A stretch of 64,000 bases of DNA from Paractinoplanes tereljensis. GTDB lineage: Bacteria > Actinomycetota > Actinomycetes > Mycobacteriales > Micromonosporaceae. Of the stretch, positions 54,359 through 61,861 are shown piece after piece. A program made the translations under genes and the position numbers. Within the stretch, counting starts at the first letter, position 1. Every line of letters starts with the position of its first letter. The stretch covers positions 248,001 to 312,000 of the forward strand of contig NZ_BOMY01000034.1 in NCBI RefSeq assembly GCF_016862435.1, read 5' to 3'. Under the pieces are notes generated by a model that was not told the DNA's origin, made no database searches, and worked only from the letters and a program-made list of their open reading frames with translations.

Positions 54359-55069
54359 CTACAGCCGGAGCAGGACCCGGCCGTGCAGGGCGCCCTCGTC
54401 CACCGGGCCGTACTTCCGGGAGTCCTCGGAGACGATGCGGTGGTCACCGAGCAGGTAGAGCTGGTGCGGTGGCACGGTTGTGGCGGTGCAGTCCTCCATA
54501 CGCGTGTATTCCGGATCGGGCGAGAGGTACGGCTCGTCGAGCGGCGCACCATTCAGCCACACCCCGCCGCCGCGGCACTCGACGGTGTCTCCGGGCAGGC
54601 CGATGACCCGCTTGATGAGCAGCCGGTCGGTGCCCGGCCGGTTGAGCTCGACGACGTCCCCCCGTCGGACGCCGGTGAGCCGGAAGGCCACGAGATCGAC
54701 CACGTAGCGGTCGCCGATCAGGTACGTCGTCTCCATGCTGCCGTTGTCGACATACCCGACGGTCAGCACGAAGCGGTTGACGACCAGCCCCACCGCAAGG
54801 CCGATCAGCACGATGAGCACGACCCGGCGCCGGATCCGGACGATCCGCGGCAGCTCCCGCCGGCGGGCCCGGCGCTCGTGCCACATCACCCGAAGACCGC
54901 CGGCGGCCCAGCGGACGGCCTCCCGGTCCCCCGTCGTCTCGGCGAACTCGGCCAGGATCGCCTCACCCCAGTCACCGCCACGCTCCCGGCGGCCACGGAC
55001 GGCGAGGACAAGCACCGCGTACGCGAGGCGGCGCACCGCGCTCTCCCGTACTGCTTGGTCGGCGCTCAC
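54359..55069 (-). CDS. Signal peptidase I with PadR-associated N-terminal segment
   Basis: A 236-residue S26 signal peptidase. S111 (VDNGSMETTYLIGDR) and K153 (LLIKRVIGLPGDTV) form the catalytic dyad, after one membrane helix (about 82-104). The N-terminal about 75 residues (GDWGEAILAEFAE and VRWAAGGLRVM) match the helical segment normally found on membrane proteins encoded beside PadR regulators. Its GTG overlaps the PadR stop (GTGA). So a signal peptidase here has taken the PadR-partner position. It overlaps no neighbour and ends 3 bp from the GGDEF-EAL stop. Confidence 0.86.
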   Translation of the reverse strand: MSADQAVRESAVRRLAYAVLVLAVRGRRERGGDWGEAILAEFAETTGDREAVRWAAGGLRVMWHERRARRRELPRIVRIRRRVVLIVLIGLAVGLVVNRFVLTVGYVDNGSMETTYLIGDRYVVDLVAFRLTGVRRGDVVELNRPGTDRLLIKRVIGLPGDTVECRGGGVWLNGAPLDEPYLSPDPEYTRMEDCTATTVPPHQLYLLGDHRIVSEDSRKYGPVDEGALHGRVLLRL

Positions 55070-55386
55070 GCGGTGCGCGCCTGGATCGCGGGACCGATGG
55101 TCCGGGGTTTGGCGGCCTTGGCCGCGAGACGCTGCCCGGCGAGCGCGGCCCCGTCGGCGGTCAGCCGGTACAGATGGCGCGGCGGCCGGCCCGGCTCCTC
55201 CGACGGTTCCCACGAGGTCTCGAGCAGTTTCTGCTCGCTCAGCCGCATCAGGATCGGATAGAGCGTGCCCGAGGCGAGCGACGTCTCCTTACTCAGGTCA
55301 TAGCCGTAACGCCAGCGCGCCGGCTCGTCCAGCAGCACGCTGAACAGCAACAACGTCTGCGGCGACGTATGCGGTATCCGTGGCAT
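55066..55386 (-). CDS. PadR-family transcriptional regulator
   Basis: A 106-residue winged-helix regulator: TSPQTLLLFSVLLDEPARWRYGYDLSKET, given here by its ends TSPQTLLLFSVLL and RYGYDLSKET, then GTLYPILMRLSEQKLLE and YRLTADGAALA. Probably represses its own operon with the signal peptidase. TAGAGT lies 7 nt before the ATG, so the transcript is likely leaderless. Confidence 0.87.
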   Translation of the reverse strand: MPRIPHTSPQTLLLFSVLLDEPARWRYGYDLSKETSLASGTLYPILMRLSEQKLLETSWEPSEEPGRPPRHLYRLTADGAALAGQRLAAKAAKPRTIGPAIQARTA

Positions 55387-55393
55387 GCGCGAA

Positions 55394-55399
55394 ACTCTA
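55394..55399 (-). promoter_or_regulatory. Leaderless -10 box TAGAGT
   Basis: On the minus strand TAGAGT is 7 nt before the PadR ATG at 55386. Confidence 0.45.
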
Positions 55400-55431
55400 C
55401 ATAACTCGACTATCCGCCGGCAACACCCTCC

Positions 55432-56004
55432 TCAGCGGGTGCGCAGGCCGTCCAGCAGGACGGTCAGGTAGCGGCGGGCGGTCGCCACCCGGTCCGGGGC
55501 GCTCGGGGCCGGATGGACGGTCGCCGCGAACATCACCCCGCACATCAGCGGCACCAGGTCGGCCGTGGTCACCGCTGGGTCGGCGACGCCGGCCGCGTGC
55601 GCGCGCTCCAGCAATTGCCCGAACATGCCGACCAGCCGCTCCTTCAGCTCCGCGGTGCGCGGCAGGGCGCTCTCGGCGGAGGCGAAGACCGGCGGCAGCG
55701 ACGGGTCGGTGATCTGCGCCTCGACCGCCGCGTACAGAAAATCACGCAGCGAGACCCACGGGTCGTCGCCGGCCAGCGCCTCCTCGGCCCGGGCGACCTG
55801 CGCCTCGAGGCCCGGCACCGCGATCGCCTCGACCAGCGCCTCCGGGGTCGGGAAGTGCCGGTAGACGGTGGCCACCCCGACCTCGGCGGCGCGCGCGACG
55901 TCGTTGAGCTGGATCGGCGTGCCCTCTTCGACGAGCCGGCGGCCCACCTCGACGATGCGGTGCCAGTTGCGGGCGGCGTCCTTGCGCAGCGGGGCGGCGG
56001 TCAT
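55432..56004 (-). CDS. TetR-family transcriptional regulator
   Basis: A 190-residue regulator with HTH about residues 15-55 (IQLNDVARAAEVGVATVYRHF) and a ligand-binding domain with C-terminal SBP-like helices (VTTADLVPLMCGVMFAATV). ATG 56004 is chosen because TATTGT lies 7 nt upstream. Divergent from the esterase gene; two copies of a 21-bp palindrome lie between them, one abutting its own -10, so it is predicted to repress both genes. Confidence 0.87.
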   Translation of the reverse strand: MTAAPLRKDAARNWHRIVEVGRRLVEEGTPIQLNDVARAAEVGVATVYRHFPTPEALVEAIAVPGLEAQVARAEEALAGDDPWVSLRDFLYAAVEAQITDPSLPPVFASAESALPRTAELKERLVGMFGQLLERAHAAGVADPAVTTADLVPLMCGVMFAATVHPAPSAPDRVATARRYLTVLLDGLRTR

Positions 56005-56011
56005 GCTCACC

Positions 56012-56017
56012 ACAATA
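56012..56017 (-). promoter_or_regulatory. Leaderless -10 box TATTGT of TetR gene
   Basis: On the minus strand TATTGT is 7 nt before the ATG at 56004 and touches the left arm of the adjacent operator. Confidence 0.45.
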
Positions 56018-56037
56018 ACCGGATAGCTCATCCGCTT
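56017..56037. promoter_or_regulatory. TetR operator, copy 1
   Basis: AACCGGAT-N5-ATCCGCTT: the same palindrome as copy 2 with one changed base in the left arm. It overlaps the -10 of the TetR gene. Confidence 0.65.
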
Positions 56038-56048
56038 GTGTTACGTTG

Positions 56049-56069
56049 AAGCGGATAAGTAATCCGCTT
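56049..56069. promoter_or_regulatory. TetR operator, copy 2 (perfect)
   Basis: AAGCGGAT-N5-ATCCGCTT, perfect 8-bp arms; its centre is 32 bp from that of copy 1. It lies 17 bp before the esterase ATG and would cover its promoter or transcript start. Confidence 0.7.
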
Positions 56070-56085
56070 CTGGGGAGTGACGGTC

Positions 56086-57018
56086 ATGAGCGACAGCGTG
56101 ATGGTGGACGGCAGGACGCGTACCTTCGCGGTGGCCGGCCCGGCCGACGGCGAGCCCGGCCGGGCCCTGGTCCTGGTCTTCCACGGCTCGAAGCAGAACG
56201 CGGCGAAGCACCGGGCCTTCACCGGCGGCATGTTCGACGCCCTCGGCGGCGTGGTCGCCTACCTCGACGGCTACCGGGGCAACTGGAACGACGCCCGGCG
56301 GACCAGCGCATTCCCGGCCCGCCGGGACGACATCGACGACGTCGGCTTCACCCGGGCGGTCATCGACCGCTTGACGTGGACCCACCACATCGACCCGGCC
56401 CGGGTCTTCGTGGTCGGCTACTCCAACGGCGGCCAGATGGCGATGCGCCTGGCCCACGAGGTGCCCGAGCTGATCGCGGGCGTCACGGTCATCGCCGCGA
56501 CGATGCCGGCCCCGGACAACTTCCTGCTGGCCGGCGCGCCGCCGGCCCCGATGCCGGTGCTGCTTCTGCACGGTACGAAGGACCCGATCGTGAACTACGA
56601 AGGCGGCGAGATGAGCTGGTGGGCACGGAAGGCGTTCAAGGTCGGCGGCCGCAGCCTCTCCGCCCCCGAGACCGCGGCCTACTTCGCCACCGGCAACGGC
56701 ATCACCGCCGCCCCGGTCACCACGGCGCTGCCCGGCGGCGCCGGCGGCACGTCGGTCGAGCTGACCGAATACCGCCGGCCCGACCGGCCGCCGGTGGCCC
56801 TCTACACCGTGCACGGCGGCGGCCACACCATCCCCGGCCCCCGCAAGGCTCCCGCGATCCTCGGCCGGACCAGTACGGACGTGAACACCGCCGACCTGGT
56901 CAACGAGTTCTTCGGCCTGGCCGGCACCCCCGCTTCAGTGCTTGCGCCAGCTCCAGCGGTTGCCGGAGGGCGCCCAACCGGTGCTGACCGGCACCGCATC
57001 AACAGCGACGGCGACTGA
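56086..57018 (+). CDS. PHB-depolymerase-like alpha/beta-hydrolase esterase
   Basis: A 310-residue esterase of the PHB depolymerase/LpqC group: VFHGSKQNAAKHRAF (oxyanion region), nucleophile elbow GYSNGGQM (Ser near 112), acid loop LLLHGTKDPIVNY and catalytic His in VHGGGHTIPGP. It has no signal peptide, so it acts inside the cell, perhaps on a lipophilic or phenolic ester. ATG 56086 follows GGGGAG; a GTG three codons earlier overlaps it. The last 84 bases overlap the convergent protease-like gene. Control by the divergent TetR is likely. Confidence 0.85.
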   Translation: MSDSVMVDGRTRTFAVAGPADGEPGRALVLVFHGSKQNAAKHRAFTGGMFDALGGVVAYLDGYRGNWNDARRTSAFPARRDDIDDVGFTRAVIDRLTWTHHIDPARVFVVGYSNGGQMAMRLAHEVPELIAGVTVIAATMPAPDNFLLAGAPPAPMPVLLLHGTKDPIVNYEGGEMSWWARKAFKVGGRSLSAPETAAYFATGNGITAAPVTTALPGGAGGTSVELTEYRRPDRPPVALYTVHGGGHTIPGPRKAPAILGRTSTDVNTADLVNEFFGLAGTPASVLAPAPAVAGGRPTGADRHRINSDGD

Positions 57019-58596
57019 GGCGGGCGGCGTCACGCCGTCGCAGCCACCGTGATCGGGGCGGCCGGTCAGGAAGTACGCCTCGAGGTGCTCGGTGCACTCC
57101 GGCACCCGGGCGACCGAACCGTGGATGTCGTCCTCGACCGTGAACACGGTGCCGCCGATCTTCGCCTGCACCTGGGCGATCCACGGGTACGGAGTCGGGC
57201 TCTCCCACCGGTGCCCGGACAGCTGCAGCGAACCGTTCGACCTGCGCAGCTGGAACGGCTCCGTCGCCGGGATCGGCCAGCCGGCACACATCTGACTGAA
57301 CGGCGCCAGCCCCGCGGTGATCGGGAACTCCCGCTGCCAGCTGCGGTACGTCTTCCAGAAGGCAGGGAAGTCGTGCGGGCTGGTGTCGTCGTTGCACAGG
57401 ATCGCCCGGCCGGCGGCGTCGTTGAACTGCTCGGGAAGGTCGGCCGGCGGCTCGGTGGGCTCCTGCGGCCCGTCGCCGATGAGGATCGGCCGGAGCGCGT
57501 CCGGCACCGGGTCACCGGTCCTCGCCGCGGCCAGCGCCGCCAGGGCGGGCGTGGCTTCCGCCCACAGCGGACTGGGCGCCACGGCCAGGAAGGCGGCCAG
57601 GTTGCCGTCGAGCGGCTGGTCGAAGTCGCTGAACAGGATCGGCGCCGCGTCCAGCTTCGCCTTCAGCTGCTTGAGGTGGGCGATCACCTCCGGGACGGTG
57701 TCGCCGAGGTGGTACGTCGCGTCCCGGGCCGCGGCCCAGGCCGCCCAGCGTGGAATCTTGCCCTCGTCGGCGGCGGTCACGTCGTGGAAGCGCGAGTCGA
57801 GCCGGTTCGCGGTCGGGCCGACCACGCTGTCCAGCCACATCCGGCCCACCGACTGCGGGTAGAGGCTGCGGTAGACCTGGCCGAGCAGCGTGCCCCAAGA
57901 GACGCCGAAGTAGCTGAGTTTCGCCGAGCCGAGCGCCTTGCGCACCTGCTCGAGGTCACGGGCCACGTTGGCGGTGGTGAGCTGCCCCAGGAAGGTGGGG
58001 TCGCTCTGCCAGCAGGCCTGGTTCTGCAGAACCTGGAAGTCGTAGATCTTCTTGCCGGTCTCCTCGGTGAGCGGCCCGGCCGGGATCTCCGGCGACCGGA
58101 CGTCGTCGCCCGGGCGCGCGCAGGCGGCCCAGGTGCTGTAACCGACACCGCGCGGGTCGAAGCCGATCAGGTCGTACTTCTCGGTGAGCGCCTCGAACTG
58201 CGGACTGGTCAGCACCAGCTGGTGCGGCATCAGATAGCCGCTGCCGCCCGGCCCGCCCGGGTTCACCGCGATGCTTCCGAGCTTGTGCCGCTGGTCGGTG
58301 GCCCGGAGCCGGCTGATCGCGACCGTGATCTTCGTGCCGTTCGGACGGTGGTAGTCGAGCGGCACCTGGACGGTGCCGCAGTCGGTCCGGGCGAGCAGTG
58401 CCCGGATCCGGGGTAGCTCCTCCGGCGGGATGCCCATCGCTTCGAGGGTCTCGTCCGAGTAGGCCACGCAGTCGTTCCACGTCACGGCTGGTGGCGCCGC
58501 GCTCGCCGCGGCCGGCGGGGCGAGGACGATAAGCCCGGCCCCGGCCGCCATGACGAGCACCCCGATTCCGGCGACAATTCCTGTGCGTCGTGTCAT
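56935..58596 (-). CDS. Secreted tripeptidyl-aminopeptidase-like alpha/beta-hydrolase
   Basis: A 553-residue exported hydrolase of the SlpD/TAP group: signal about 1-33, PGGPGGSGY oxyanion motif (near 115), FDPRGVGYS, nucleophile GVSWGTLLGQ (Ser near 232), and the TAP C-terminal domain with VEDDIHGSVA, where the catalytic His resides. Four or more cysteines suggest disulfides. It likely removes tripeptides from extracellular peptides. Its 3' end overlaps the PHB-depolymerase-like gene by 84 bp. Confidence 0.88.
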   Translation of the reverse strand: MTRRTGIVAGIGVLVMAAGAGLIVLAPPAAASAAPPAVTWNDCVAYSDETLEAMGIPPEELPRIRALLARTDCGTVQVPLDYHRPNGTKITVAISRLRATDQRHKLGSIAVNPGGPGGSGYLMPHQLVLTSPQFEALTEKYDLIGFDPRGVGYSTWAACARPGDDVRSPEIPAGPLTEETGKKIYDFQVLQNQACWQSDPTFLGQLTTANVARDLEQVRKALGSAKLSYFGVSWGTLLGQVYRSLYPQSVGRMWLDSVVGPTANRLDSRFHDVTAADEGKIPRWAAWAAARDATYHLGDTVPEVIAHLKQLKAKLDAAPILFSDFDQPLDGNLAAFLAVAPSPLWAEATPALAALAAARTGDPVPDALRPILIGDGPQEPTEPPADLPEQFNDAAGRAILCNDDTSPHDFPAFWKTYRSWQREFPITAGLAPFSQMCAGWPIPATEPFQLRRSNGSLQLSGHRWESPTPYPWIAQVQAKIGGTVFTVEDDIHGSVARVPECTEHLEAYFLTGRPDHGGCDGVTPPASVAVAVDAVPVSTGWAPSGNRWSWRKH

Positions 58597-58644
58597 GCGG
58601 AGATTGATACTGGCCGACGCGTCACGCCGGCGTAACCAAACGGG

Positions 58645-59445
58645 CTATCCGGCGGCGCGGCCGGTGCGGACGGCCGTGCTCAGCGACACCGCCCGGGTGG
58701 CCCGCACCGCGCCGAGGCGGACCGCCCGCTCCGCGGTCCAGCGGTCGGCGCGCAACCGGGCGGTGGGCATGGAGATGGCGACGGCGCCCACGAACCGGCC
58801 GGCCGCGTCGGTCACCGGGGCGGCCATGCAGCTCAGGCCGGCCTGGAACTCGTCCACCTCGACCGCCAGGCCGGTGCCGCGCACCTGGCTCAGCTGGCGG
58901 CCCAGCAGCATCCGGTCGGTCACCGTCGCAGCGGTGACCAGCGGGGTGCCGGTGTGGTCGAGCAGGGTTTCCCGGTCGTCGGCCGGCAGCCGGGCCAGCA
59001 TCAGCTTGCCGAAGGCGGTGGCATGCGGGGCCTGGTGGAAGCCCACGTCGAGGGGGCGGATGCGAGGGTGCTCGGGGCATTCGGCGACGTGCGCCACGAT
59101 CATCTCGGCGTCCCGGAAGGCCGCGTAGTAGGCCGCGGCCTGGGCCTGCTGGTGCACCACCGACGCGACCCGGCGCACCTCGGGCGGAACCGCGATCTGC
59201 CGGTGCAGGCCACGCGCCAGGTCGTCGACGCGGTGGCCCAGCGCGTACGCCTTCTCCTCGGAAAGATGAACCAGATATCCGCCAGTGACCAACGTGGTCA
59301 GAAGGTGGTAAGTGGTAGGGAGGGTGAGCCCGAGCGACCGGGCAACGTCCCGGGCCGCGACCGGGCCGGGCGAGGCGGCGATATGGTCGAGCACGCGCAT
59401 CGCCCGCTCGACCGACTGCAACAGACCAGCGCCCTTGCCGCTCAT
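58645..59445 (-). CDS. IclR-family transcriptional regulator
   Basis: A 266-residue regulator with an N-terminal winged helix (LQSVERAMRVLDHIAASPG, LTLPTTYHLLTTL) and an IclR ligand-binding domain (HATAFGKLMLARLP, GLAVEVDEFQAGLSCMAAPV, GAVAISMP). GGAGG precedes the ATG. Divergent from the ABM gene and close to the amidohydrolase/dehydrogenase pair, which it probably controls. IclR proteins usually respond to aromatic or small carboxylic ligands. Confidence 0.9.
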   Translation of the reverse strand: MSGKGAGLLQSVERAMRVLDHIAASPGPVAARDVARSLGLTLPTTYHLLTTLVTGGYLVHLSEEKAYALGHRVDDLARGLHRQIAVPPEVRRVASVVHQQAQAAAYYAAFRDAEMIVAHVAECPEHPRIRPLDVGFHQAPHATAFGKLMLARLPADDRETLLDHTGTPLVTAATVTDRMLLGRQLSQVRGTGLAVEVDEFQAGLSCMAAPVTDAAGRFVGAVAISMPTARLRADRWTAERAVRLGAVRATRAVSLSTAVRTGRAAG

Positions 59446-59514
59446 GACCCCAGCCTCCGTCCGGGCCGGGCGCCTGGGAAGGGCGATGACTGATCGCGCG
59501 AAAGGTGGCCAGTA

Positions 59515-59844
59515 ATGATCTTCATTACCGCGAAGTTCCTGATCAAGCCCGAACACGCCGAGGCCTGGCCGGAAATCTCCGGGCCGTTCACCCGCGCTAC
59601 GCGCGGTGAGCAAGGTTGCCTCTGGTTCGATTGGTCGCGCAGTCTCGACAACCCCCAGGAGTACGTGCTGGTAGAGGCATTCCGCGACGGGGAGGCGGGC
59701 GGCGCCCACGTCGGGTCGGCGCACTTCAAGCAGGCCCAGCTCGACCTCCCGCCATACCTGGTCGCGACGCCGAAGATCATCAGCCAGTCGATCGACCAGG
59801 ACGACTGGTCCGAGCTGGGCGAACTCGCGGTCAAGGCGCCTTGA
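59515..59844 (+). CDS. Antibiotic biosynthesis monooxygenase (ABM)-domain protein
   Basis: A 109-residue dimeric ferredoxin-like ABM protein: MIFITAKFLIKPEHAEAW, GCLWFDWSRSLDNPQEYVLVE and AHVGSAHFKQAQLDLPPYL are typical. Such proteins oxidise phenolic or quinol substrates without cofactors, or act as haem- or quinone-handling enzymes. GAAAGGTGG precedes the ATG. It is divergent from IclR and its last 14 bases overlap the convergent amidohydrolase. Confidence 0.86.
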   Translation: MIFITAKFLIKPEHAEAWPEISGPFTRATRGEQGCLWFDWSRSLDNPQEYVLVEAFRDGEAGGAHVGSAHFKQAQLDLPPYLVATPKIISQSIDQDDWSELGELAVKAP

Positions 59845-60799
59845 GGTCGTACAGCCGGGCGGCGTTGAGCCCGAGGATCTTCCGCTTGATCGTCGGGCTC
59901 AGCACGCCGTACTCGCCCTGCATGTCTTGGGGAATTTGGAATTCGACGAATTTCTCGATCAGCCATTTCGGCTGCCAGACCGCGTAATCGCTGCCGAACA
60001 GCAGGCGATCCTCGTCGAGCCAGTAGAGCAGTTCGCCGATGATCTGCGCGAAATAGCGGGGCCGGGAATGGAGGAACGGCAGGGCCACGCCGAGTCCGCC
60101 ATACACGTTGGGCTCCTGGGTGGCGATCCAGCAGAAGTCCTCCAGCCGGGGCAGCCCGACGTGCTCGACGATGAAATTCAGCCCGGGAAACGCGGTGGCC
60201 GCGTCGTCGACGTCGGCCACGTCGAAGGCGTCCCGGTTCATCGGATAGATGGTCGGGCCCTTGTGCACGTGGATGTTCCGGATGCCCAGCGCCAGGCATT
60301 TCTCCAGATACCGGTACGCCCACGGATCGCTGAGTTTCCAGCCCTTGCTGTCCCCTTTCCATTCGGCCGTGTAGAGCTTCACCCCACGCAGTTGCCACCG
60401 CTCGTGCAACCGTTCCAGGGCCTCCAGCCCGGCCTCGCCGTCGCGCGGGTCGAATCGCCCGTTCACGATGAACCGGCCGGGGTGCCGCTCGGCCACCTCC
60501 CCGTTCTGCTGGGTCGGGTTGAAGCCGTTGGCGAACCAGTCGGTCAGGTACGCCGACTGGAGAATCGCGACGTCGACGTACCCGGCCTCGAACAGATCGT
60601 GGATCATCCGCTCTTCCGAACACCGCTCGAATTCCGGCAGCGTCCATCGGTACTCGTCCGGCGACAGGTTCGCGTGGTAGTCGTGCAGGCACTTGACGAA
60701 GCCCTCGCCGTACCGGTTGAGCTGGTTGGCCGGGCTCCCGTCCCAGAAGTGCGTGTGCCCGTCGACGACGAAGTAGCTCTCCCCGTCCCGGCTGTACAT
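59831..60799 (-). CDS. Amidohydrolase family 2 (ACMSD-like) protein
   Basis: A 322-residue TIM-barrel metal hydrolase with N-terminal VVDGHTHFW (metal H15, H17), IHVHKGPTI (near 165), FIVEHVGLPRLEDF (metal His near 215) and LLFGSDYAVW (Asp near 280). The family includes decarboxylases and hydrolases of aromatic breakdown products. Its ATG overlaps the stop of the dehydrogenase (TGATG), so the two are co-translated and probably act in one catabolic route, perhaps with the ABM protein. Confidence 0.86.
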   Translation of the reverse strand: MYSRDGESYFVVDGHTHFWDGSPANQLNRYGEGFVKCLHDYHANLSPDEYRWTLPEFERCSEERMIHDLFEAGYVDVAILQSAYLTDWFANGFNPTQQNGEVAERHPGRFIVNGRFDPRDGEAGLEALERLHERWQLRGVKLYTAEWKGDSKGWKLSDPWAYRYLEKCLALGIRNIHVHKGPTIYPMNRDAFDVADVDDAATAFPGLNFIVEHVGLPRLEDFCWIATQEPNVYGGLGVALPFLHSRPRYFAQIIGELLYWLDEDRLLFGSDYAVWQPKWLIEKFVEFQIPQDMQGEYGVLSPTIKRKILGLNAARLYDLKAP

Positions 60800-61806
60800 C
60801 AGGTCGTGGACGGAACGAGGATGCCGCGCCCCTGCAGGCGGCCAAGTTCGAGGTCGTCCATCGCCTCGTTGACGGCAGACAGCGGATAGGTGCGGGTGTG
60901 CAGGGTGACCCGACCTTGCGCGGCGAGGGTCATCAGCTCGTCGAGGTCGTTGTAGGAGCCGACCAGGTTGCCGACGATGTTCCGCTCGGTGGAGATCAGG
61001 TCGATGGTGGGGATGTCGACCTTCCCGCCGTACCCGATCACGTAGTAGCTGCCGGCCCGCCGGGTCATCGCGAGGCCCTCGGCCTCGGCGCCCTGCTCCC
61101 CCACGAAGTCGAGCACCACGTGGGCGGAGTCGCGCAGGTCGTCGGTGCGGTCGGTGACGTGGTGCGCGCCGAGTTGCCGGGCCAGGTCGCGGGCCGCCTC
61201 GCTGGGGTCGACCACGACCACGTGGGCGGCGGTCATCGCGAGCAGGCACTGGATGCCGATGTGGCCGAGCCCGCCGGCCCCGATGACCACGCAGGTGGTG
61301 CCCGGGTACAGCAGCGGCACCGCCTTGCGCACCGCGTGGTAGGCGGTCAGCCCGGCGTCGGCCAGGGCCGCCACCGCCGCCGGCTCGAGGCCTTCGGCCA
61401 GCTTCACCACCGAGCGGGCGCTGGTCAGCAGGTATTCGGCCATGCCGCCGGCGCAGTCGATGCCCGGGAAGCGCGAGTTCTCGCAGTGCACGTCGTCGCC
61501 GGACCGGCAGGCCCGGCACAGGCCGCAGGTCACCAGGGGATGCAGGATCACCGCGTCGCCTACGGCGACATTGGTGACGGCACTGCCGATCTCGCGCACC
61601 CAGCCGGCGTTCTCATGCCCGATGACGTACGGGAGTTTCACGCCCGATTTCTCGGCCCACTGGCCCTCGATGATGTGCAGGTCGGTGCGACAGAGTCCGG
61701 CCGCGCCGACCTGCACGAGCACGTCGAACGGCCCGCTCACGGTGGGTTCGGGCACGTCGTCGACGGTGGGTCGTTTGCCGTAGGAATGAACCCGCACTGC
61801 CTTCAT
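60799..61806 (-). CDS. Zinc-dependent alcohol dehydrogenase
   Basis: A 335-residue medium-chain dehydrogenase: catalytic zinc residues in GLCRTDLHII and GHENAGWV, the four-Cys structural zinc loop CGLCRACRSGDDVHC, and the NAD(P) fold VIGAGGLGHIGIQC. It oxidises an alcohol or reduces an aldehyde; the substrate is unknown. ATG 61806 has AAGGAGG upstream and matches the family start. First gene of the pair with the amidohydrolase. A 12-bp hairpin ends directly before its ribosome site. Confidence 0.92.
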   Translation of the reverse strand: MKAVRVHSYGKRPTVDDVPEPTVSGPFDVLVQVGAAGLCRTDLHIIEGQWAEKSGVKLPYVIGHENAGWVREIGSAVTNVAVGDAVILHPLVTCGLCRACRSGDDVHCENSRFPGIDCAGGMAEYLLTSARSVVKLAEGLEPAAVAALADAGLTAYHAVRKAVPLLYPGTTCVVIGAGGLGHIGIQCLLAMTAAHVVVVDPSEAARDLARQLGAHHVTDRTDDLRDSAHVVLDFVGEQGAEAEGLAMTRRAGSYYVIGYGGKVDIPTIDLISTERNIVGNLVGSYNDLDELMTLAAQGRVTLHTRTYPLSAVNEAMDDLELGRLQGRGILVPSTT

Positions 61807-61820
61807 CTCGGCCTCGCCTC

Positions 61821-61852
61821 CTTGCAGGGTCGCGTACCGCCGACCCTGCAAG
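61821..61852 (-). terminator. Perfect 12-bp hairpin between MMPL and dehydrogenase genes
   Basis: CTTGCAGGGTCG pairs with CGACCCTGCAAG around an 8-nt loop, 9 nt after the MMPL stop. No U tract follows; the dehydrogenase ribosome site does. It may terminate the MMPL transcript or modulate read-through into the dehydrogenase. Confidence 0.65.
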
Positions 61853-61861
61853 GCGAGGCCC

